Shown in pieces: positions 53,886-61,224 of a stretch of 64,000 nucleotides of DNA (positions within the stretch are counted from its first letter, which is position 1; every line of letters starts with the position of its first letter). The DNA is from Coxiellaceae bacterium (GTDB lineage: Bacteria > Pseudomonadota > Gammaproteobacteria > Coxiellales > Coxiellaceae): contig JARGOB010000006.1 in the NCBI GenBank assembly GCA_029212925.1, positions 124,001-188,000 on the forward strand. The letters are read 5' to 3'. The translations under genes were made by a program, and so were the position numbers. The notes below the pieces were generated by a model. That model was not told the origin of the DNA. It searched no databases and worked only from the letters and a program-made list of their open reading frames with translations.

Positions 53886-53941
53886 AAGGTGCGAAAGCGG
53901 TATTATTCAGTCTATTCGAAATTAATAAATAGACAGTATAT

Positions 53942-55186
53942 ATGCCTGCTACGCTTGATTGTTCTGCCATCACGAATGATGATCTGTCGCGCCACTTAGA
54001 GGGTTTGTGGCAATTTCCGCAAGCAATTCTATACAGCTTTCATGGTAGCCTCACAGCGCAGCAAGCGGCCGATATGCCGGCTAATATACAGCCGCCGTAT
54101 CGAGCTACAAGACAGTTTAGAGATGTTATGCGTCAAACGATGCAGTATTGGCAAAGCTTCTCCGATGGTTTATTGCAATTTAAAGAAGTCCCCTATTTAA
54201 AACCCGAACAGCCCGGAATATTGCTTGCCGTTTGTGGCACTGCGGATCAATTCCATGCGTACAAGCCCTATACTCAGGGGTTTGCTCAGCGCTGGTATGG
54301 TTCTCCCGGTTTTTTTCATCGTGCTATCGCGTGTTTTCCGCAAGGCGTTATAGAGAGTGGCTCGTTATTTTCAGAGTTAGTAAGAAACCACGAAGTTTAC
54401 CATGCGCTTGGTGCAGGGCACTTTCATGAGGGTAAGACGGGTGATCTACTGCGCCAAATTCTTTATGGCAAAGCCTGTTCGGTGATGCCATACCCGGATT
54501 TGATTGATACGGCTGTATCGCGATGTCCACCAGAAATTTGTCCGGCAGGTTATGCCACAATGCCAGGGCCTACTGATAAACAATTTCTTATGGCTGCTTA
54601 TAATCAAACCAGTGGTTGGCTTCCCAAGCAAGTGAATAGGCAGATGTATGTCGATATGCCGATGCATATTAGTACAGTATATGCCACGATGTTAGTGCGC
54701 AGTGCGCTACAAAAAATCTCACGTTCTTATTCGAATCGTCAGTTACATGCAGCAGAGGGAGTCACGCCTTTGCAACGAAGGTCTATTGATAGTTTAAGTG
54801 AGTTAGTGATTGATTTAGTTTCAATTACTGCGCTGATCATAAGTGGTGTTGCCCGACCTCAAGAAGGTGCACTGTTTTTGGGGTTTATGGCGACGCGTAT
54901 GGTTGGAGCAATGCTTCGCTTATCTGAGTATCAGTGCGTCGAACCCTTGGCTCGTGTGCTTACCGGTGATGGGTTATGGCATACATTTGTAGGTGTTTTA
55001 ACGGTTCAGCAACCTTTGGTTATGGGTGGTGTGGCTGAATTAGGCAGTGGCCTTGCGCATACAACGGCCAGTGTTGTGGGTGCAAATTCCATTGATTATG
55101 TTGGTTCATTGTTTTATAAGGGGCAACAGCCAGTATTACCTGTGTCCAATAGTCCTGCTAGAAAAACATCGCGTTTAACACGGTAA
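53942..55186 (+). CDS. Metzincin-type zinc metalloprotease with C-terminal membrane segments
   Basis: 414 aa. The zinc motif HEVYHALGAGH (residues 150-160) is a perfect HExxHxxGxxH metzincin signature. It is followed by the Met-turn SVMPY (Met182), so the active site is complete. There is no N-terminal signal peptide. The region after residue about 280 has hydrophobic stretches (LVIDLVSITALIISGVA, ALFLGFMATRMVGAML, GVLTVQQPLVMGGVAEL) that may insert in a membrane. Metzincins of bacteria are normally secreted proteases with signal or RTX sequences. This form would need another export route, and a type IV substrate is one possibility. The start has only a weak ribosome site. Confidence 0.75.
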   Translation: MPATLDCSAITNDDLSRHLEGLWQFPQAILYSFHGSLTAQQAADMPANIQPPYRATRQFRDVMRQTMQYWQSFSDGLLQFKEVPYLKPEQPGILLAVCGTADQFHAYKPYTQGFAQRWYGSPGFFHRAIACFPQGVIESGSLFSELVRNHEVYHALGAGHFHEGKTGDLLRQILYGKACSVMPYPDLIDTAVSRCPPEICPAGYATMPGPTDKQFLMAAYNQTSGWLPKQVNRQMYVDMPMHISTVYATMLVRSALQKISRSYSNRQLHAAEGVTPLQRRSIDSLSELVIDLVSITALIISGVARPQEGALFLGFMATRMVGAMLRLSEYQCVEPLARVLTGDGLWHTFVGVLTVQQPLVMGGVAELGSGLAHTTASVVGANSIDYVGSLFYKGQQPVLPVSNSPARKTSRLTR

Positions 55187-55251
55187 ATATTATACTCGAC
55201 TAATTTAGATGGATACCGTTATAATGCACTCCTAACAACTAGGAGGGTGTT

Positions 55252-55653
55252 ATGCGTAAAATCCAACAGGTCCTTTTATTGACGCTAGGGCTACTCGTGT
55301 GTGTTGCAGCTACTGCTGCTGATAAGCCCACCTTCACTAATCCTGATAAAGCCATTATGGTAAAACCAGGTGCGAAAAATATTACTTTAGTTCTGAAATC
55401 GAATCCAACCACTGGCTATAGTTGGTTTTACCAATCCAGCGAACCCGCCTGGTTAAAAGTTGTAAGTCACCAATACATCGCATCAAAAACCAAAATGATG
55501 GGTGCTCCCGGTGTTGAAAAATGGACGTTCAATGTACCAAACTTATCCAATAGCGTGCCACGTGTAGCGATGATTAACATGCGTTATGCCAGGCCGTGGG
55601 ATATAAAAGCCAGTAAAGTAACTACATTCTTTGTGGTGTTTACTGGAAGGTAA
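55252..55653 (+). CDS. Chagasin-family (I42) cysteine-protease inhibitor
   Basis: A 133-aa secreted protein with signal peptide (VLLLTLGLLVCVAATAA). The three inhibitory loops of chagasin are visible: NPTTGYSW, the MGAPGVEKW loop, and ARPWD. Family members block papain-type cysteine proteases by occupying the active-site cleft. GGAGGG lies just before the ATG. It follows the metzincin gene by 65 bp, but chagasins do not inhibit metalloproteases. It may protect against host lysosomal cathepsins. Confidence 0.85.
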   Translation: MRKIQQVLLLTLGLLVCVAATAADKPTFTNPDKAIMVKPGAKNITLVLKSNPTTGYSWFYQSSEPAWLKVVSHQYIASKTKMMGAPGVEKWTFNVPNLSNSVPRVAMINMRYARPWDIKASKVTTFFVVFTGR

Positions 55654-55695
55654 TTGCCGAGAGACCGGCAACTAAAAAAACTGTGGGAGTTTTAT

Positions 55696-56274
55696 ATGAG
55701 TCGTAAATCTTTATCTGATCGTATGCATGATCCAAAATACTATTTGCCTGGCGGCGCTGTATTAGCAGTGCTATCGCTTGCGTTATTAAAAAAGGCTGCT
55801 GAGCATCCAAGATATGGTTGGCCTGTTACGGCGGGGATTGCCATCTTGGGTGCAGTTGTCGCAAGAAGGTTTTTTGCGCCAAAAGGAATAGGCACTTCGC
55901 CTGGGCCAGTAGCTGATGATGCGCTGGAGGGTTCTGATGCTTCAATGGCAAAAGCTGCTGCGTTTAACCGAGCACGTATGCTTGCTCGTGGGGTGGCGGC
56001 ATTTCGTGCGGGTGGTGTTGATGCTCGCTCTACGGCTGCTGTAAGTGGTACACCTACCGCAGTGGCGACAGAGCCTACTGCCCCGGTTCCAGTTGCCGCT
56101 GTTTCGCCAGTGGTGCCTGCGCCGACGTCACCATTGCAATCAGCATTGTCTCGCAGTGGTTTATTACAATCACCTTCACAGTCTGCCAGTGTTTCTCCGA
56201 CACATGCAAGTGATGATGACACAGATGATACTGAGTTATACCATACACCGACACCTATGGGCACGCCTCATTAG
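55696..56274 (+). CDS. Small membrane protein with low-complexity tail
   Basis: 192 aa from ATG 55696 (GGGAG six bases upstream; a TTG at 55654 has none). Two adjacent hydrophobic segments (PGGAVLAVLSLALLKK and WPVTAGIAILGAVVARRFF) form a hairpin near the N-terminus. An Ala/Pro/Val/Ser-rich disordered region and an acidic end (ASDDDTDDTELYHTP) follow. No family recognised. It is in line with the chagasin-like gene and could share its transcript. Confidence 0.6.
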   Translation: MSRKSLSDRMHDPKYYLPGGAVLAVLSLALLKKAAEHPRYGWPVTAGIAILGAVVARRFFAPKGIGTSPGPVADDALEGSDASMAKAAAFNRARMLARGVAAFRAGGVDARSTAAVSGTPTAVATEPTAPVPVAAVSPVVPAPTSPLQSALSRSGLLQSPSQSASVSPTHASDDDTDDTELYHTPTPMGTPH

Positions 56275-56286
56275 TCATGTAAACTT

Positions 56287-56331
56287 CTCGGGATACTCAG
56301 CTCAAGCAGAACGCTAGGCTGACCTCCCGAG
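56287..56331 (+). other. Stem-loop in the glnA upstream region
   Basis: CTCGGGA and TCAGC pair with GCTGA and TCCCGAG (56287-56301 with 56318-56331), leaving a loop of about 16 nt. No T-tract follows. It could be part of the glnA leader or the end of the upstream transcript. No sigma-54 TGGCAC/TTGCA promoter was found in the gap. Confidence 0.4.
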
Positions 56332-56481
56332 GCTTAGGTTAATTGATCTATATGGGTAACGCCTAGCGGCCTTACTAGAAACTGACCTTATTGACAGAAA
56401 CGCCACATGCATAGAGCTTGAGATTTAACAACACATCAGCTAACCTTACCCCTTACTTTTCATACCAGGGAATCTCCTCAC

Positions 56482-57909
56482 ATGTGTGCCGAAAAAACCA
56501 CCACCGTTAAAGATGTTATACAAACCATTCGTGATCGCGATATAGAGTTTGTTGATCTACGATTCACTGATTTTAGAGGTAAAGAGCAGCATATTTCAGT
56601 ACCTAGCCATATTGCGGACGAGGATTTTTTTAAAGAAGGTAAGATGTTTGATGGTTCATCACTAGCGGGCTGGAAAGACATTAGCAGCTCGGATATGATT
56701 TTACGCCCTGATGTTTCAACCGTTAAGCTCGATCCATTTTATGAGCACCCAACATTGTTCATTACTTGTGATATTGTCGACCCGGCAACGATGCATGGTT
56801 ACAGTCGTGATCCGCGTACAGTGGGTAAGCGTGCCGAAAGGTATTTGATCGAAACCGGTATTGGTGATACCGCGATGTTTGGGCCGGAACCGGAATTCTT
56901 TTTGTTTGATAATGTGCGTTTTGCTGTCGGTATGGATCATGTATTTTTCCAGGTGGACTCAAAAGAAGCGGCGTGGAATTCAGAAACGATTTATCCTGAA
57001 GGCAATATGGGGCATCGCCCAACGGTGAAAGGCGGTTATTTTCCTGTGCCTCCTGTTGATTCATCGCAAGATATTCGTTCTGAAATGTGCCAGGTACTTA
57101 AGCAGCTTGGTATGTTCGTTGAAACACATCATCACGAAGTGGCGACAGGTAATCAAAATGAGATCGGTACCGGTTGTGATACGTTGGTACGCAAAGCCGA
57201 TCAAGTGTTGTTATTGAAATACGTGGTGGCGAATGTGGCAGCTGCTTACGGCAAAACTGCAACCTTTATGCCGAAACCATTAGTGGGGGATAACGGCAGT
57301 GGTATGCATTGCCATCAATCGATTTCCAAAGACGGTAAAAATATATTTGCTGGTGATGTTTATGCTGGTTTGTCGGAAACCGCTTTGCACTATGTCGGTG
57401 GTATCATTAAGCACGCTCGTGCACTGAATGCATTTACTAATTCATCGACCAACAGTTACAAGCGTTTGGTGCCTGGTTTTGAAGCGCCCGTGATGTTGGC
57501 TTATGCGGCGCGTAACCGTTCAGCCGCTATTCGTATTCCGCACGTGCCGGAAGAAAAAGGCCGACGTATTGAGGTGCGTTTCCCCGACGCTTGTGGTAAT
57601 CCGTATTTGGCGTTTGCAGCGATGATGATGGCAGGCCTTGATGGTATTAAAAATAAAATCCATCCAGGTGAGCCAATGGATGCTAACTTATATAACCTAC
57701 ACCCTGATGAAGCGAAAAAAGTACCTCGTGTATGTGGCAATTTAATTGAAGCGGTGAATGCTTTGAGAGAAGATCATCAGTTCTTACTGGAAGGTGGTGT
57801 GTTTACAGAAGATTTAATTCAAGGATGGATTGAGCTTAAAAATGAAGAAGTATATCGCCTGTTGGCAACGACACATCCGATTGAGTTCGATTTGTATTAC
57901 AGTTTATAA
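56482..57909 (+). CDS. glnA: Glutamine synthetase, type I
   Basis: 475 aa, the size of the dodecameric GSI-beta enzymes. Recognisable are [10 protein letters not shown], the metal/ATP loop [31 protein letters not shown] and [10 protein letters not shown]. The adenylylation site is NLYNLHPDE (Tyr404), so activity is presumably controlled by GlnE. It is followed after 12 bp by the GGDEF protein gene, an unusual partner. The start follows GGAATC about 10 bases upstream. Confidence 0.97.
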   Translation: MCAEKTTTVKDVIQTIRDRDIEFVDLRFTDFRGKEQHISVPSHIADEDFFKEGKMFDGSSLAGWKDISSSDMILRPDVSTVKLDPFYEHPTLFITCDIVDPATMHGYSRDPRTVGKRAERYLIETGIGDTAMFGPEPEFFLFDNVRFAVGMDHVFFQVDSKEAAWNSETIYPEGNMGHRPTVKGGYFPVPPVDSSQDIRSEMCQVLKQLGMFVETHHHEVATGNQNEIGTGCDTLVRKADQVLLLKYVVANVAAAYGKTATFMPKPLVGDNGSGMHCHQSISKDGKNIFAGDVYAGLSETALHYVGGIIKHARALNAFTNSSTNSYKRLVPGFEAPVMLAYAARNRSAAIRIPHVPEEKGRRIEVRFPDACGNPYLAFAAMMMAGLDGIKNKIHPGEPMDANLYNLHPDEAKKVPRVCGNLIEAVNALREDHQFLLEGGVFTEDLIQGWIELKNEEVYRLLATTHPIEFDLYYSL

Positions 57910-57921
57910 AAGTATTTTATT

Positions 57922-59778
57922 ATGAAGATGCATACGGTATTACTGATAGGGGCGCAAGACTTCTCAGGTTTTGAATGTTGGTATCGCTTACCTGAAGTTG
58001 ATTTGTCACACACGCCATGTTTCTCAATGGTGTCTGAAGCTGACCGCGCAGCGTTTGATGTGGTGTTGGTTGAATATGCGTGGTTGGTTAACCTGAGCAC
58101 CAAAGACAATATTGAATTTTTTAAAGCCTTTGATCACCAGCCGATTATTGTTCTGTTTGATAGCGTTGAACCGATTGACCGTGAATCATTAATTGCAATT
58201 GGCGTGCAAGCTGTTTGGTCCGTAGAAGAATTGAGCCATATAGATTTGGTTGCATTTCTTGAGTGTGGCATAGAGCGCCATCGTCGTTTGCAAGTGTTGG
58301 AGGATGAGACGCGTCAGGTTTCAACATTGATTGGCAAGCTTAAAACCATGGATGTGCGCACTACCGATTATGTGTCCGGTGTCACGAAAATATTGGATTC
58401 AGAATGGGTTGAGCAAAGCGCTTTAATGCTTAAAAAAGTGCGTGAGCAAAATAGTTATTTGCAGCAAATTGTGCATCATGATGACCTGACAGGCTTAATG
58501 ACGCGTGATTTATTTAACGAAATTTTCAATACTGCACTATCGCGTGTGCAGCGTAATGCAAAGCAGATAGCTTTATTGTATATGGATATCGATCATTTCA
58601 AACAGATCAATGATACCTTCGGTCATCCGGTTGGTGATCAACTGTTGCAACAAGTGTCTCAACGATTACAGCAGACTTTACGTGATGAGGACTTGGTGGC
58701 GCGCTTGGGTGGCGATGAATTTGCGATTTTATTAATGGAAATCAGTAACGCTACAGCGGCAGGCTTGGTGGCGCGTAAATTGATGAATGAGTTGAGCCAG
58801 AAGTCTTATCAAATTGATGAATTTGAAATCAATGTTTCAGTCAGTATTGGCATCGCTTGTTATCCATTCGCTGGTGACACAGTCGAAGAGTTATCCAAGC
58901 ATGCGGATATGGCGCTTTACCGTTCAAAACGTGCTGGCCGCAATCGTTATCAATTTTTTACTAATAAGATTAATCGTCAAATGGTAAGGCGAATGACGCT
59001 TGAGCGTGAGCTGGAAGGCGCGATTGAGCATGATGAATTCAGTGTGGCATTACAGCCTATTTTTAATCAGGCAGATTCTACATGCCACATGTTGAAGGCC
59101 GTTCTGAATTGGAATAATCGTAAATTTGGTCAGGTGTCGTGTAAAGAGTTTTTACCCATAGCGGAACAAAGCCATGTGATGATTGATTTGGGTTATTGGT
59201 TGATGAGGCAATTGATTAAGCAGATTGCTGTGTGGCAACAACAAGCAGATCATCCCTCGATAATGCAATACAGTCTGCCTTTATCTGTTTTACAATTAAG
59301 TGATCGTCAATTCTTATCTACTTTGCAATCACTGTTGGTGAGTCATAAGGTTAATCCAAATCGACTAATTTTTGAAATTAATCAAGATCAATGGTTGCAT
59401 GAGCAAGGTGTTAGTATTGAGTTATTACGTCCACTGATAGAGATGGGCTGCGAATTATCAATGGCACGGTTTGGTGAAGGTACCGTCGATTTAGACCGAT
59501 TAGTAAGTATGCCACTCAAACACGTTTTTGTTGATGCGCACTATATCAATTGTGCTGACGTTAGTGAGCATTCTAAAGTTGATGTGCTGACAGCAATTGC
59601 TCATACCATGCAATGGCGATTGATCATCGGCGGGGTACAAAACCTTGAGGAATTAGAGCGTTTGAAGCAGCAGCAAGTTTCAGGTTTTTCATTGCACCAC
59701 CAGAATTTATTATTAAATCCTAGCTGTGCAAGTGAATTTCTTAGTGAGCCAGCTGATCCTGTTGCTTTGCTTAAGTGA
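57922..59778 (+). CDS. GGDEF diguanylate cyclase with degenerate EAL domain
   Basis: 618 aa. The N-terminal region (1-125) looks like a receiver fold without the phospho-acceptor pattern. The GGDEF domain is intact: MDIDHFKQINDTFGH, active site RLGGDEF (262-267 region) and inhibitory I-site RDED (254-257) at the right spacing, so c-di-GMP synthesis is expected. The C-terminal EAL domain has lost its catalytic residues (KAVLNW for EALLRW, FEINQDQ for the E-x-T/N motif, ARFGEG for DDFG, IGGVQN for EGVET). It probably serves as a binding or regulatory module. Lies 12 bp from glnA; tail overlaps pfp by 8 bp. Confidence 0.88.
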   Translation: MKMHTVLLIGAQDFSGFECWYRLPEVDLSHTPCFSMVSEADRAAFDVVLVEYAWLVNLSTKDNIEFFKAFDHQPIIVLFDSVEPIDRESLIAIGVQAVWSVEELSHIDLVAFLECGIERHRRLQVLEDETRQVSTLIGKLKTMDVRTTDYVSGVTKILDSEWVEQSALMLKKVREQNSYLQQIVHHDDLTGLMTRDLFNEIFNTALSRVQRNAKQIALLYMDIDHFKQINDTFGHPVGDQLLQQVSQRLQQTLRDEDLVARLGGDEFAILLMEISNATAAGLVARKLMNELSQKSYQIDEFEINVSVSIGIACYPFAGDTVEELSKHADMALYRSKRAGRNRYQFFTNKINRQMVRRMTLERELEGAIEHDEFSVALQPIFNQADSTCHMLKAVLNWNNRKFGQVSCKEFLPIAEQSHVMIDLGYWLMRQLIKQIAVWQQQADHPSIMQYSLPLSVLQLSDRQFLSTLQSLLVSHKVNPNRLIFEINQDQWLHEQGVSIELLRPLIEMGCELSMARFGEGTVDLDRLVSMPLKHVFVDAHYINCADVSEHSKVDVLTAIAHTMQWRLIIGGVQNLEELERLKQQQVSGFSLHHQNLLLNPSCASEFLSEPADPVALLK

Positions 59779-61027
59779 TGGCGGCTAATTTTTTTTCAAC
59801 GCATGTGTTTTTTAACTCAACGTATTGTGGCAAGCCTTGAAGGTAAGGTGGATAGGATTCACCTTCGATTAATGGTTGGATATAGTCGCGACACGCTTGA
59901 GTAATATGAAAGCCATTGTCACTGATAAAGTCACGCGGCACCGTTTTTTCTACGTTAGCGACATCTGCTAAGGCGGCTTTACCGACTTTCCATTGATACG
60001 GTGAGCTGCTGACACGATCAATCGTTACCATTACATTGTTTTCACCGGCAATAGCCAGTTCAATAGCGGCCTTACCCATGGCATATGCTTGTTCGACATC
60101 AGTTTGTGAGGCGATATGTGCAGCAGCACGTTGCAAATAATCTGACACGGCCCAGTGGTATTTAAAGCCTAGATTTTGTTGAATCATATCGGCTAATAAG
60201 GGGGCTGCACCGCCGAGTTGTTTATGACCAAAGGCATCCGTGGCACCACTGGCAGTTAAAAAGTCACCGTTTTCATACCGAACACCTTCCGAAGCAACAA
60301 CCACGCAATAACCGTATTGATCGACACAGCGTTGTACTTCAGCTAAAAATGTGGCTTGGTTAAAAGCAATTTCGGGGAATAAAATAATATGCGGTGCGCT
60401 GTCTTCACTTTTTTTGCCTAAGCCTGCAGCGGCAGCAATCCAACCGGTGTGACGACCCATCACTTCTAAAATAAATACTTTAGTAGAAGTAGCTGCCATG
60501 CCTTTAACGTCGAGTGCGGCTTCTTGGGTAGAGATCGCTACGTATTTAGCGACTGAACCAAAACCTGGGCAGCAGTCTGTTATAGGCAGATCATTATCAA
60601 TGGTTTTAGGGATGCCAATGCAGGTCATCGGGTAGCCGAGTTGATCACCGATTTGTGACACTTTATAAGCGGTGTCTTGCGAGTCACCACCACCGTTATA
60701 AAAGAAGGTACCAATATCATGTGCTTTAAATACTTCGATTAAGCGCTCGTATTGCGAGCGGTCTTGCTCAATGCTTTTGAGTTTAAAGCGGCAAGTGCCG
60801 AAGGCGCTGGCAGGGGTGTGTTTTAGTGCAGCAATCGCTTCGGCTGATTCAAGGCTGGTGTCTATCAGGTTCTCATTTAGCGCACCTAAAATGCCATTTT
60901 GTCCGGCATAGACTTTGCCGATTTTACCACTATGGCGACGTGCGGTTTCGATAACACCACAAGCGCTAGCGTTGATGACCGCTGTTGGTCCGCCGGATTG
61001 TGCATAAAAGATATTGTTTGCTGACAT
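59771..61027 (-). CDS. pfp: Pyrophosphate-dependent 6-phosphofructokinase
   Basis: 418 aa. Family motifs are YAQSGGPTAVINAS, GGGDSQDTA, PKTIDNDLP and MGRHTGW. The Lys in PKTIDND, where ATP-PFKs have Gly, is the usual sign of PPi use, which makes the step reversible and saves ATP. The GGGDS form differs slightly from the common GGDDS. Single gene, convergent with the GGDEF gene. Confidence 0.9.
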   Translation of the reverse strand: MSANNIFYAQSGGPTAVINASACGVIETARRHSGKIGKVYAGQNGILGALNENLIDTSLESAEAIAALKHTPASAFGTCRFKLKSIEQDRSQYERLIEVFKAHDIGTFFYNGGGDSQDTAYKVSQIGDQLGYPMTCIGIPKTIDNDLPITDCCPGFGSVAKYVAISTQEAALDVKGMAATSTKVFILEVMGRHTGWIAAAAGLGKKSEDSAPHIILFPEIAFNQATFLAEVQRCVDQYGYCVVVASEGVRYENGDFLTASGATDAFGHKQLGGAAPLLADMIQQNLGFKYHWAVSDYLQRAAAHIASQTDVEQAYAMGKAAIELAIAGENNVMVTIDRVSSSPYQWKVGKAALADVANVEKTVPRDFISDNGFHITQACRDYIQPLIEGESYPPYLQGLPQYVELKNTCVEKKLAAIT

Positions 61028-61148
61028 GTTGTTTTTACCCTTCTTTTTCCCTGTGAAGGCGGCATTATAGCATGCTGCTGGTGGCTGTCATCTGGTGGCT
61101 GGTCTGTCAATTTTTCTAATCATAACGACTTATAATATAATAACAAAT

Positions 61149-61168
61149 TTTAATATTACTTTAATCTT
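61149..61168 (+). promoter_or_regulatory. PmrA-like tandem box with -10
   Basis: TTTAATATT-AC-TTTAATCTT fits the Legionella/Coxiella PmrA consensus (cTTAATatT-N2-cTTAATatT) with 15 of 18 positions. A TATAAA -10 candidate begins 5 bp downstream (61174), and the start codon is 56 bp after the box. It is the better placed of the two candidates in the window. Confidence 0.5.
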
Positions 61169-61224
61169 GGTTATATAAAATACAAATAGTAATTGAGTGT
61201 ATAGCCAGTAAAGAGAAGTATTTT

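Noticed and set aside
53698..53941. Small gene between the CaaX protein and the metzincin
   Set aside because: The gap is accounted for by the MerR-type promoter and the 33-bp repeat; no frame with a ribosome site was seen.
55654..55670. Hairpin TTGCCG...CGGCAA as a terminator of the chagasin-like gene
   Set aside because: It is followed by a run of A, not T, on the coding strand.
55740..56264. 174-aa antisense frame
   Set aside because: It is the mirror of a low-complexity Ala/Pro/Ser-rich coding region, has no ribosome site and no recognisable features.
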